Source: Rhodopirellula islandica (lineage in GTDB: Bacteria > Planctomycetota > Planctomycetia > Pirellulales > Pirellulaceae). From it: a stretch of DNA of 64,000 nt. A model generated the notes under the pieces. The model saw only the letters and a list, made by a program, of their open reading frames with translations, was not told the DNA's origin and did no database searches. Position numbers and translations under genes: made by a program. The DNA is taken from assembly GCF_001027925.1 (NCBI RefSeq), contig NZ_LECT01000006.1, positions 248,001 to 312,000 on the forward strand, given 5' to 3'. Below are positions 1 through 7,663 of the stretch, one piece after another (the first letter of the stretch is position 1; every line of letters begins with the position of its first letter).

Positions 1-607
1 TCATGACAAACAATCGCGTCAGCAGCGACGAGGAGGAAGGCGTCGTGAGATTGGCCGCGGCAAACACCGCTTGACTGGTGGGAGGGTAGATCGTCGGCAG
101 TTCAGAGAAATGCACTCGGTGCAAAATTTCTGCTATTGCTGGATCTTCCTCTCGCATCTCGGCCAGTCGCCGGAGAGCGTTCTCCTCTTGGGGCGAAGAT
201 TCGGTAAGCCGGACTTGTTGAGGGCTGTAGCGAAAAGGACTGACACCGGCAGTGCTGACCGCACCGTCCCACAGGTAGCGATAGATGTCGACTTCTTGAA
301 TTGGCAGTGAGAACAGCATCACGACACGGAACACGATCGCGGAGCCGATGATGAGTTGGAGGGTCCGTGGATCCGACTGGGGGCGCCACGCAATCCGAAT
401 CGCTCCGAGGTAGCACGCAAACCCAACCGCGAACAGGCAAAGCACGGCCACGATCGGGCGATCGGTCGGGATGCTGTCAAAGTCGAATTGCCAGCTCAGG
501 ATCGCGATGATTCCGTAAAGGCAAGTCGACCACCCTGCGAGGATGACCAACAGGCGAAAGTCCTGCTTGGATGTTGCCTCCTCCGTTTGTGTTGATTCGC
601 CCGTCAA
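1..607 (-). CDS. GT-C-like integral membrane glycosyltransferase, C-terminus outside window
   Basis: An open frame runs off the left edge. Its translation has membrane segments and, in the first loop, the pattern EVDIYRYLWDGAVSTAG followed by PFRYSP. This resembles the acidic-Tyr-Trp-Asp-Gly loop of polyprenyl-phosphate-dependent GT-C glycosyltransferases (GT39/GT87-like), which move sugars across the inner membrane. No ATG starts the frame. I chose TTG at 607 because a perfect 9-bp hairpin at 655-681 looks intergenic and would otherwise be translated; TTG at 691 or GTG at 751 are alternatives. It lies 173 nt behind the DUF547 gene on the same strand. Arsenosugar loci often carry glycosyltransferases, so a role there is possible but unproven. 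Confidence 0.6.
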   Translation of the reverse strand, partial: MTGESTQTEEATSKQDFRLLVILAGWSTCLYGIIAILSWQFDFDSIPTDRPIVAVLCLFAVGFACYLGAIRIAWRPQSDPRTLQLIIGSAIVFRVVMLFSLPIQEVDIYRYLWDGAVSTAGVSPFRYSPQQVRLTESSPQEENALRRLAEMREEDPAIAEILHRVHFSELPTIYPPTSQAVFAAANLTTPSSSSLLTRLFVM

Positions 608-654
608 TTTTGTGCTCTGAGTTCTTGCGCTGAGGAACCGTGCCAGGTCCGTGA

Positions 655-681
655 GCCGCCTCGTCGGATTGGCGAGGCGGC
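655..681 (-). terminator. Hairpin between DUF547 gene and glycosyltransferase gene
   Basis: Perfect inverted repeat GCCGCCTCG (655-663) / CGAGGCGGC (673-681) with a 9-nt loop. It lies downstream of the DUF547 stop codon and before the likely start of the membrane glycosyltransferase. No U-tract follows, so it may be a transcript-end stabiliser or partial attenuator rather than a classical terminator. Confidence 0.4.
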
Positions 682-780
682 GAGAAACCAAGTTGGGGTG
701 GGACGGCGTGGGGCATGCTTGGCCCGGTGTGGTCCCGAGCGGACCCCACACGCGTCAGTGGATTCACCCGAGCCAAATGG

Positions 781-1632
781 TCAACGGCGTGCGTTGGATG
801 AGGAGGCTTGGTCGTTCAGTCCCCAGTCATAGTCCAAGTACCGGACGGTCCCGACGCCTGCCGCCGCCGCGGTGGCTGCCTGTTGAGACGGAAGGTAGGG
901 AGAGATCCTGCGCAGTTGGGCCGCTTGATCGCTGCCAAAGTCGCTGCCGAACCAGTCGAGGATGGAAGACAACCGAAACAGTTGCTGTGCCGGATCGTAC
1001 TGAAAGTTGTTGGGGTTGGCGAAGAAGACTTTGGTGTTGGTAGTCAATTGTGCTTCCAGGCGAGTGGCGGTGTACGCTTCGTTCAGCAGTCGCGGGCAAC
1101 CGCGAGATGCACAGACGATTGCAAAGTGGATCCGCGGTTCACCCATTTTGCGTAGCACCTCGTGCTCCATTTGGTTCAGCGAAAACGGCTGGCCTCCAAC
1201 CGTCAACAGCAGGTCATTCCAAATGTTGTAACCAAACAGTTTTGCGGTGTGATTTTTGATGCTGGTGGTGGGGTATTCTCGGAGAATGCCTCGGACGGTC
1301 ACCGCGTTGTAGGCATTGATCCAGAATGCCAACTTGGCGGGAACACTCGCCTGCGCGTTGGGGTTGGCGGATGACAAATGAGAGAGGAACGCATCCAGGG
1401 TTTGCATGTCCTCCGCAGATTGTTTCCAGGCCGCGTAGTTGACCTCGCCCTTCTCATTGACGTATTTCTTCAGCAAGGCATCCCATTGGCTGGGAGTGAT
1501 TTCGTCCATCGAGATCTGCTGCCGTGCCGGAACGTTTTGTCCGACGTTCACCTTGGCTCCAGCCAAGCTGTTTTCGGTGGACAAGATCGTCGCCATGGTG
1601 AAGAAGGCGAACAACAGCACTGACTTTTTCAT
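781..1632 (-). CDS. Exported DUF547-family protein
   Basis: 283 aa from ATG at 1632, chosen because GGAG lies 8 nt upstream and the product then begins MKKSVLLFAFFTMAT, a signal peptide. The body shows DUF547 hallmarks: AFWINAYNAVTVRGIL, and later HFAIVCASRGCPRL followed by ANPNNFQYD. The Asn/Tyr/Asn and SRGCPRL blocks are the conserved core. The biochemical function of DUF547 is unknown; a papain-like or transglutaminase-like fold has been suggested for relatives. It is divergent from arsM (406 nt apart), and DUF547 genes are recurrent neighbours of ArsS-type genes in bacteria (from memory). A role in arsenosugar metabolism is inference. Confidence 0.85.
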   Translation of the reverse strand: MKKSVLLFAFFTMATILSTENSLAGAKVNVGQNVPARQQISMDEITPSQWDALLKKYVNEKGEVNYAAWKQSAEDMQTLDAFLSHLSSANPNAQASVPAKLAFWINAYNAVTVRGILREYPTTSIKNHTAKLFGYNIWNDLLLTVGGQPFSLNQMEHEVLRKMGEPRIHFAIVCASRGCPRLLNEAYTATRLEAQLTTNTKVFFANPNNFQYDPAQQLFRLSSILDWFGSDFGSDQAAQLRRISPYLPSQQAATAAAAGVGTVRYLDYDWGLNDQASSSNARR

Positions 1633-2038
1633 CGGAAGGACTCCATTCATTGAGGGGGCTGAGGCGAATTCCAAGATCGCCATGTCCCGTGGAATGACGA
1701 CTGGAATCCAATGTCCGCCCCACAATGGCATCGGAATCCCCGTGTGTCTGTGAGAGTCACCACACTTCGATCCAACAGGACGGTCGGGGATGCTTTGGAT
1801 GGCATGTCGTCGCCGAGACCGATGGGGCTTTTGTTGTCAGGCCAGACGATGCACCCACCGAAGACGGGGTGAGTTGGGAGGTCCTCGATGGGCTGGGGTT
1901 GCGATGAACCTGAGCGACCGTAGGAAATCTTTTTCTGGATCGTGTAAGGAAGTTCGGGCGTCACCGTCTTCCTCGGCGAATGGCCTGCTCTTGTTGAGCG
2001 TGGCAACTGCAACTCGCATCCGAAAGGAAGTCGGCACG
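1633..2038. other. Divergent intergenic region, DUF547 / arsM
   Basis: About 400 nt between two divergent starts. It should hold both promoters, but I found no convincing -35/-10 pair or clear dyad. Open frames reading through it have no Shine-Dalgarno and look like random extensions. AGGAAG sits just upstream of the arsM start at 2039. Confidence 0.5.
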
Positions 2039-3214
2039 ATGAAAGCGACATTGTTGGACGCAACCCAGGGCACCGAGTCATCGGTGTATGAGCGGTACGC
2101 CGCTGCTGCTCAGGCTGTCGAGCCAGCGCTCTGCTGCCCGGTGACCTACTCGGCTGATTTGCTGAAGGTGATCCCTGAGGAAATTATCGAACGAGATTAT
2201 GGTTGCGGTGATCCGACACCGTATGTTCGGTCAGGAGAAACGGTGTTGGATTTGGGCAGCGGGGGTGGCAAGTTGTGCTACATCGCGGCTCAATCCGTGG
2301 GCGCTAGGGGACGAGTCATTGGGGTGGATTGCAACCGCGAAATGCTGGGGCTTGCTCGAAAGCATGCACCAACTGTGGCGGAGAAAATCGGGTATGCCAA
2401 CGTGGACTTTCGTTATGGTTTGATTCAGGACTTGGCACTGGATTTGGATCTGTTGGCCGACGAATTGTCAGGCAACCCGGTCAGCGATCCGGCGGGCTAT
2501 CTCGCTCTTCGTCACACGGAAGAACGCTTGCGTCGCGAACGACCACTGGTCGCTGATGAATCGGTTGACTGTGTGCTCTCCAACTGTGTTTTGAATCTCG
2601 TCCGGCAACAAGATCGTCGAGAATTGTTCCGCGAGATCTTTCGTGTTTTGCGGAACGGTGGGCGGGCCGCCATCAGCGACATCGTCAGCGACGAATCCGT
2701 GCCCGAACGATTGCAGCAAGACCCAGAGCTTTGGTCGGGTTGCATCACCGGAGCGTTTCGAGAAGACGAATTTCTGAAAGCGTTTGAAGAAGCTGGCTTT
2801 CACGGCATCGAGATCGTCAAGCGACAAAGTGAACCGTGGCGAACGGTGGAGGGAATCGAGTTCCGTTCGGTGACGGTCGTGGCCTACAAGGGAAAGCAAG
2901 GTCCCTGTTGGGAGCGTGGGCAAGCGGTTGCGTATCGCGGGCCCTTCAAGAAGGTGCAGGATGATGATGGTCACACCTACTTTCGCGGGGAGCGGATGGC
3001 TGTGTGTGACAAGACGTACCGCCTGCTTCAGCAAGAACCGTATGTCAACATGTTTGACGCGATCGCACCTCGTGAAGAGGTCGCCTTGGAAGATGCCCCG
3101 CCGTTCGACTGCGGACGCAACGCACGCCGTCATCCGCGAGAAACGAAAGGGTTGGAATACCACGCCACCACGGAAGAGACAGGTGACTGCGGTGGGGAAG
3201 ACCGTTGCTGTTAG
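2039..3214 (+). CDS. arsM: ArsM-type arsenite S-adenosylmethionine methyltransferase
   Basis: 391 aa starting at ATG 2039 (AGGAAG about 9 nt upstream). The SAM-binding motif DLGSGGG is at residues 71-77, then VIGVDCN. Cysteines expected for As(III) binding include C32-C33 in ALCCPV and C56 in DYGCGDP. The roughly 110-residue C-terminal extension ends Cys-rich (DCGGEDRCC). ArsM methylates As(III) stepwise to mono- and dimethylated species in the cytoplasm. Here it precedes arsS by 95 nt, and the pair ArsM-ArsS is the known route toward arsenosugars via dimethylarsenate. The variant is the cyanobacterium/planctomycete form with the C-terminal extension; substrate assignment relies on the neighbour and the Cys pattern. 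Confidence 0.85.
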   Translation: MKATLLDATQGTESSVYERYAAAAQAVEPALCCPVTYSADLLKVIPEEIIERDYGCGDPTPYVRSGETVLDLGSGGGKLCYIAAQSVGARGRVIGVDCNREMLGLARKHAPTVAEKIGYANVDFRYGLIQDLALDLDLLADELSGNPVSDPAGYLALRHTEERLRRERPLVADESVDCVLSNCVLNLVRQQDRRELFREIFRVLRNGGRAAISDIVSDESVPERLQQDPELWSGCITGAFREDEFLKAFEEAGFHGIEIVKRQSEPWRTVEGIEFRSVTVVAYKGKQGPCWERGQAVAYRGPFKKVQDDDGHTYFRGERMAVCDKTYRLLQQEPYVNMFDAIAPREEVALEDAPPFDCGRNARRHPRETKGLEYHATTEETGDCGGEDRCC

Positions 3215-3309
3215 TTCGTGCTGATGGCTGTCTCCCGGTTTTCGAACCAGGGCTCATTGCCGCCGTTGATTGTCCCAAGCGAAACGTCTCGTTCACCAAG
3301 GAAAATACC

Positions 3310-4377
3310 ATGCAACTGTCACTTTTACGAAGCAAGAGCGAACTCGCCAACGCAGCGATGCAGCGAGAAATTCTGGAGGGAGAGGGGACGCCTCGGCAGC
3401 CCACCTTCAACCAGAAAATGCAGGCCAGCGGATTGGGGAAGCTTCGCGCCACCAGCATCGAAGTGCTGCAAATCAATGTTGGGAAATTGTGCAACCAAAC
3501 TTGCACTCATTGCCACGTGGATGCCGGTCCAGACCGTCGCGAGAGCATGTCACGAGAAACGGCGGAGCAAATCATCGACGTGCTGGCCAGCCATGACATC
3601 CCAACGCTGGATATCACCGGCGGCGCTCCAGAAATGAATCCCCATTTCCGTTGGATCGTTGAGCAGGCTCACAAGCTCGGTCGACGTGTGATTGACCGTT
3701 GTAACTTGACGATCTTGATGGCCAACGGATTCAAAGATTTGCCTGAGTTCCTGGCCGATCATGATGTGGAGGTGGTGGCTTCTTTGCCCTGTTACCTGGA
3801 AGAGAACTGTGACAGTCAGCGTGGCGACGGTGTGTTTCGACGATCCATCGATGCCTTGCGCCGTCTGAACTCACTGGGGTATGGCATTCCTGGATCACGC
3901 CGGAAGTTGTCGCTGGTTTACAACCCCATTGGGCTCGCCTTGCCACCGCTGCAAGATGAATTGGAAGCAACGTATCGACGTGAACTGAAGTCTCGCTACG
4001 ACATTGTGTTTTCAGAGTTGCACACGATCACCAATTTGCCCATCAGCCGATTCTTAGATGACCTGTTGAAGCAAGGCAAACTCGACGAGTATCTGCAGAC
4101 GTTGATTGATCAATTCAATCCGCTGACGGTCGATGGGGTGATGTGCCGATCGATGGTGTCGGTGGATTGGCAAGGGCGACTGTTTGATTGTGATTTCAAT
4201 CAGATGTTGAACATTGAACTGGAACCGGGGATGCCCGGGACCATTCACGATTTCGATGCCGAACGGCTCACGAGTCGGACGATCATGACCGGGCGCCATT
4301 GCTTTGGGTGCACAGCGGGTTGCGGCTCAAGTTGTCAGGGGGCGGTGTTGAAACCGCAGTCGGAGTTTGCTTCTTGA
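3310..4377 (+). CDS. arsS: Arsenosugar biosynthesis radical SAM protein ArsS
   Basis: 355 aa from ATG 3310 (AAGGAAA 7 nt upstream). The radical SAM motif CNQTCTHC gives C61, C65 and C68 for a [4Fe-4S] cluster, followed by ITGGAPEMNP, the SAM-binding GGE-like segment. The C-terminal part has further cysteines (GRHCFGCTAGCGSSCQ), the Cys-rich domain that distinguishes this family. ArsS is known to add a 5'-deoxyadenosyl group to dimethylarsenite on the way to dimethylarsinoyl sugars. It follows arsM closely and is probably co-transcribed. It converges on the gene at 4529. Confidence 0.9.
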   Translation: MQLSLLRSKSELANAAMQREILEGEGTPRQPTFNQKMQASGLGKLRATSIEVLQINVGKLCNQTCTHCHVDAGPDRRESMSRETAEQIIDVLASHDIPTLDITGGAPEMNPHFRWIVEQAHKLGRRVIDRCNLTILMANGFKDLPEFLADHDVEVVASLPCYLEENCDSQRGDGVFRRSIDALRRLNSLGYGIPGSRRKLSLVYNPIGLALPPLQDELEATYRRELKSRYDIVFSELHTITNLPISRFLDDLLKQGKLDEYLQTLIDQFNPLTVDGVMCRSMVSVDWQGRLFDCDFNQMLNIELEPGMPGTIHDFDAERLTSRTIMTGRHCFGCTAGCGSSCQGAVLKPQSEFAS

Positions 4378-4528
4378 TTGACTCACTTCGAGCGTCCCGG
4401 GGATTTGCAAAGCAGGCTTGGACACCTCGGTCCCCGCTGGTCCAGAAACCGTCGGGGACACTGTTCAACCCAACACACGATCGCCTCTGACGATCGCGTT
4501 TTAGGGGGCCATTGCAAGCGTGCGGCAC

Positions 4529-5008
4529 TCAGCGGCGTTGGCGATAAACTCGATTCGCAGAGCAGTTGCCACCGGAACAAGTTGGTGCCGAGTAGGTCTG
4601 GTATCGGGCACCTTGCCATGAAGTGGCGGGCACGGACGAGACAGGCACACCCTGGGTGGCCTGATAGCTCGGGGCGTAACTGGTGTGAACCGAGTTGACT
4701 GTCGCCGAGATGGGCGTCGAAACGGGGGTCGAGTAGTGGATCGTTGGCTGGGCAATGGAGTGGGATGTGACAACGTTGCCACCGCAGTTGCCCGATGCAC
4801 AACCTGATCCAACCGCAATCGGTGTTGCTTGAGTCGACGTGTACATTCTCGTCGTCGAAGGTGTGGAATACATCACCTGGGGCGACACCGTCCGTGCCGC
4901 GGCACAGGCGGCTCCACAGGACCCGCTTTGTGCACTGACATCACTGCTCATGGCACAAACCAACAGAGCCGCCAAAGCGACCATCGAGTACTTCCATCCA
5001 AATTTCAT
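4529..5008 (-). CDS. Small exported Ser/Thr/Cys-rich protein of unknown function
   Basis: 159 aa with AAGGA upstream of the ATG at 5008. Residues 1-26 form a signal peptide ending near DVSAQ. The mature part is low in charged residues, rich in Ser, Thr, Gln, Val and Tyr, and has spaced cysteine clusters (CGAACAA, CASGNCGG, CSGGNCS) and a basic end RVYRQRR. I recognise no domain. The CxxxC spacings could bind metal or form disulfides in the cell envelope. It is divergent from the YHS-repeat gene at 5391 across a 382-nt gap. Confidence 0.65.
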   Translation of the reverse strand: MKFGWKYSMVALAALLVCAMSSDVSAQSGSCGAACAAARTVSPQVMYSTPSTTRMYTSTQATPIAVGSGCASGNCGGNVVTSHSIAQPTIHYSTPVSTPISATVNSVHTSYAPSYQATQGVPVSSVPATSWQGARYQTYSAPTCSGGNCSANRVYRQRR

Positions 5009-5390
5009 CTTCGTTCCTTATCGACAAGGGTTCCTCTGGGACACAGCTCCATGTCCCGTGACTTAACTGATGCGGATTCTGGTTCGCCATCCGCCGCGAG
5101 GATGTGAGTGATGTCACAGTTCTTGAATCTTTTCTCAGCGAAAGAACCTCTCTTTCGGGTGGGTCGTTGATGCACCGGAGAAGATGGGGAAGCAGGCTTT
5201 CACGCGTCCTGGAAGCATGTGCCGACGACTCGACGTACTTCCCCCCCTCTGAACGCTCGCTTTCTACCTTTTTCTATCCTGAAGGACGGAGTGCGAAAAA
5301 AAACAGGATTTCCGTGTAAGGAATCCACGGGCTCTTCGTCATCGACGCAGGCAAGAAACCCCTTCCTTTCACAAGTCAAAAAAGAAAGCC
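5009..5390. other. Divergent intergenic region before two exported proteins
   Basis: No supportable gene. It contains homopolymer-rich stretches (a C7 run near 5240, an A8 run near 5296) close to the plus-strand gene, and presumably promoters for both divergent genes. I could not assign -35/-10 elements with confidence. Confidence 0.4.
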
Positions 5391-6065
5391 ATGAACACAA
5401 GTCACTCGCTCGGCAACGGAATTCAGATCCGAGGCATCCTGATCGCAGCGTTGGCGTTGCTGCCAGCCACGATGGCAGCTCAGACCGCGGCAGCTCAGTC
5501 CGGAACCCGAACCGCTCCGCCTCGCGCCGCGGGAAGCGGGACAAAAGTCGCCGGGAATCACGCCGCAGGAAATGCGGTTGGTTTGCAAGGCTACTGCCCT
5601 GTTTGCGTGATCAAGATGAAACAGTGGGTCAAGGGTGATCCGCAGTTCTCGGTCAAACATGATGGAAAGACCTACCTCTTTCCAAGCGAAGAACAAAAGA
5701 AAATGTTCTTGAGCAACCCAGCTCAGTTCACCCCTGCGCTGGGAGGCGATTGTGTGGTGGCCTTGGTCGAAATGCACAAACGGGTTCCTGGCAACGTGCA
5801 GTTCTCCAGCATGCACAATGATCGCCTCTACTTGTTCGCCAATGAAAAAGCGAAGGCGATGTTTGAGGCCGACAAGGCCAAGTACGAGAACGCGGACCTT
5901 GCGTTGGACGGGAAATGTTCCGTTTGCAAAGTGGAAATGAATCAGGACATGGCAGGGAATCCAGCTTTCACGAGTTTCTATCGTGGGATGCGTTATCAAT
6001 TCCCAGGCGAGAAACAACAGCAGATGTTCAACCAGAACCCAGCCAAGTACGACGTGACCAAATAG
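5391..6065 (+). CDS. Exported protein with three YHS/TRASH-like repeats
   Basis: 224 aa; the N-terminus (about 35 residues) is a signal peptide ending near AAAQS. Three roughly 50-residue repeats follow. Repeat 1 starts GYCPVCVIKMKQW, repeat 2 GDCVVALVEMHKR, repeat 3 GKCSVCKVEMNQD. Each continues with a Tyr-x-Phe segment (TYLFPSEEQKKMF, LYLFANEKAKAMF, YQFPGEKQQQMF) and an NP/DKAKY end. CPVC and CSVC are the metal-binding-type knuckles of YHS domains. The middle repeat has lost one Cys, so it probably does not bind metal in the same way. A periplasmic metal-binding or copper/heavy-metal buffering role is inference. Confidence 0.75.
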   Translation: MNTSHSLGNGIQIRGILIAALALLPATMAAQTAAAQSGTRTAPPRAAGSGTKVAGNHAAGNAVGLQGYCPVCVIKMKQWVKGDPQFSVKHDGKTYLFPSEEQKKMFLSNPAQFTPALGGDCVVALVEMHKRVPGNVQFSSMHNDRLYLFANEKAKAMFEADKAKYENADLALDGKCSVCKVEMNQDMAGNPAFTSFYRGMRYQFPGEKQQQMFNQNPAKYDVTK

Positions 6066-6117
6066 GTGACGCACTGGTTGATCGGTGGTGGATCCATTCA
6101 TCGTTTAAGTGAACGGT

Positions 6118-6138
6118 GGATGGATGGATGGATGGAGG
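6118..6138. repeat. Short GGAT microsatellite
   Basis: About five tandem copies of a 4-bp GGAT unit in the gap between the YHS-repeat gene and the acetyltransferase gene (convergent genes). No coding role is seen. Confidence 0.7.
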
Positions 6139-6182
6139 CATGGAGGTCGATCGTCGCGATTCAACGCAGAGAGAAGATCGTG

Positions 6183-6737
6183 CTAAGTGATTGATCGGAT
6201 CAGCTTGGCTGGATTGCCAGCGACCAGGGATCCAACCGGCACGTCTTGGGTCACCACGCTGCCGGCACCGATCACGCTGCGGTCGCCGATGGTGACGCCC
6301 GGACATAAGATTGCTTTCCCGCCGATCCAAACGTCGTTCCCGATGGTGATTGGTTTGCCATACTCTTGGGTTCGTCGCAGGTGTGATTCGAGAGGATGCG
6401 TTGCCGTGTAGATGTGGACGCCAGGAGCAATGAAGACAAAGTCTCCGATCCGCACTTCGCAGACATCCAGGATCACGCAATCGAAATTGAAGTAGACCTG
6501 CTTGCCGAGATGGATGTTCGTCCCGTAGTCGCAGTGAAACGGAGGTTCCAACCAGACGGAATCGCCACCGCTGGCGAACAGTTTCTTCAGAATGCTGCGG
6601 CGAAGTGCTTCTTCGCGAGGCGAGCTGTGGTTGAGCTGATGGCAACGTTCGCGAGCGACCATGCGGGCTTCCGCCAACTCAGGGTCGTTCGGGTCATACA
6701 GCTCGCTGGCGAGCATTTTTTCTCTCTCGGATTTCAT
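6183..6737 (-). CDS. maa: Maltose/galactoside O-acetyltransferase (hexapeptide repeat)
   Basis: 184 aa from ATG 6737 (MKSEREKMLASELYD). The N-terminal mac domain is followed by left-handed beta-helix hexapeptides: YFNFDCVILDV, VRIGDFVFIAPGVHIYTATHPL and NDVWIGGKAILCPGVTIGDRSVIGAG (shown in parts). The catalytic His lies in TATHPL. Length and motif order match maltose acetyltransferase Maa / LacA, which use acetyl-CoA to acetylate sugars in the cytoplasm. The open frame extends upstream to 7088, but that extension crosses a repeat element and has no homology-like features, so I rejected it. It stands alone. Confidence 0.88.
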   Translation of the reverse strand: MKSEREKMLASELYDPNDPELAEARMVARERCHQLNHSSPREEALRRSILKKLFASGGDSVWLEPPFHCDYGTNIHLGKQVYFNFDCVILDVCEVRIGDFVFIAPGVHIYTATHPLESHLRRTQEYGKPITIGNDVWIGGKAILCPGVTIGDRSVIGAGSVVTQDVPVGSLVAGNPAKLIRSIT

Positions 6738-6860
6738 CGGGGCATGTCTGTTTTCGAGGGAGTTTTTTTGGGGGATGGATCCCTTCCCGGCGGTGTTCGC
6801 TTCGCTCGACCGCCGGCTACCCTCTGCATTCCCTCCGGGAAGTCGCAATGACAGCATTGG

Positions 6861-6919
6861 GTAGTGGACGAGGCAACGAGTCCCTTGCGTGGGGAAGGAT
6901 TCGTTGCCTCGTCCACTAC
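6861..6919. repeat. Perfect 19-bp inverted repeat in probable interspersed element
   Basis: GTAGTGGACGAGGCAACGA (6861-6879) is exactly complementary to 6901-6919, separated by 21 nt. The flanking 6770-6860 also looks non-coding and structured (GGCGGT...ACCGCC, CTTCCCGG...CCGGGAAG-type arms). The element lies between two minus-strand genes. It resembles a REP/MITE-type interspersed repeat; I believe similar sequence recurs in Rhodopirellula genomes, but that must be checked. Confidence 0.65.
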
Positions 6920-6994
6920 GGTTCGCGTCCTCAGAGAAGGACGCGTCGAAAACGTTGGCAATGAAATCGATATCTCCCGGGAAAGAAGGTGTGT

Positions 6995-7014
6995 GGCCTC
7001 TTTCGAAAGAGGCC
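6995..7014 (-). terminator. Hairpin after PepSY gene
   Basis: Perfect 20-bp palindrome GGCCTCTTTCGAAAGAGGCC three bases beyond the stop codon of the PepSY gene: an 8-bp stem with a TCGA tetraloop. No U-tract follows on the minus strand, so it is a terminator or 3'-end stabiliser candidate. Confidence 0.5.
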
Positions 7015-7017
7015 GTG

Positions 7018-7494
7018 TCAGTCATCGATGCGATCCGCGATGATTTTGGCTGTGATCGGATCAACATGCAATTCTCGCTTTTGCCCATTTCGGAACGCTT
7101 CGATTTCCCAGTAGCGGCGTTCGAACGAGACTTCGTGGATCGGTTGAGTGTTGCTGTTCTTTCTTACCGTTTTGAGCAACTTCGACAGCGGCATCGCGCC
7201 CGCGGGTGGCGGTGTGTCGGGATCGTCGTGATGTTCAGAAAGCACTTTGCCGCTGTAGGGATCGACCATCAATTCAACGGACTCGTTACCCTTGTGCGTT
7301 TCGACTTCCCAATTGCCGTCATCCCTCGAGAGTTCCGTGAACGGACCGTATCCATCTTTTTCTAGATTCTGGACAATTTCGATCACCGAGAGCCGCGTGC
7401 TGCCAGCGAATTGTCCGTTGACAACGTTGGTGGTGGTCAAGCCGAGCGGGACGAGCATTGTGGCGACGAGAGAACTCAGCAGTAGCAATTTCAT
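7018..7494 (-). CDS. Exported protein with two PepSY-like domains
   Basis: 158 aa from ATG 7494, preceded by GGAG at 8 nt. The signal peptide spans residues 1-27 (MKLLLLSSLVATMLVPLG). Two tandem PepSY-like units follow: first SVIEIVQNLEKDGYGPF through ELMVDPYSGKVL, then PLSKLLKTVRKN through ELHVDPITAKIIADR. Both have the typical WEVE or YWEIEA strand and the final VDP..G/AK turn. PepSY domains are found in periplasmic or secreted proteins and are thought to inhibit proteases or act in sensing. No partner protease is visible nearby. Confidence 0.8.
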   Translation of the reverse strand: MKLLLLSSLVATMLVPLGLTTTNVVNGQFAGSTRLSVIEIVQNLEKDGYGPFTELSRDDGNWEVETHKGNESVELMVDPYSGKVLSEHHDDPDTPPPAGAMPLSKLLKTVRKNSNTQPIHEVSFERRYWEIEAFRNGQKRELHVDPITAKIIADRIDD

Positions 7495-7599
7495 TTTCTG
7501 ACTCCTTGAATGGGAAGTGAATTCCAGCGACTGCGAGAACAGGGGATTCCGGTTCTCCAGTCGACGGAAGAAAATGGTATGCAAGCTGAATGAAGTGTG

Positions 7600-7628
7600 G
7601 CTGAAGCGAAGTTAAAGTTTGCTTCAGC
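7600..7628 (-). terminator. Hairpin after SGNH hydrolase gene
   Basis: Inverted repeat GCTGAAGC (7600-7607) / GCTTCAGC (7621-7628) with a 13-nt loop, 35 nt past the stop codon of the SGNH hydrolase gene. There is no strong U-tract; it could mark the end of that transcript before the PepSY gene. Confidence 0.35.
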
Positions 7629-7663
7629 TTCCTTGGCAGGCTGGTTGAGCTGCCGATCGCGGC

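Noticed and set aside
1790-2038. N-terminal extension of ArsM
   Set aside because: No homology-like sequence (Arg/Trp/Cys-rich), and the ATG at 2039 has a Shine-Dalgarno; the shorter form fits known ArsM.
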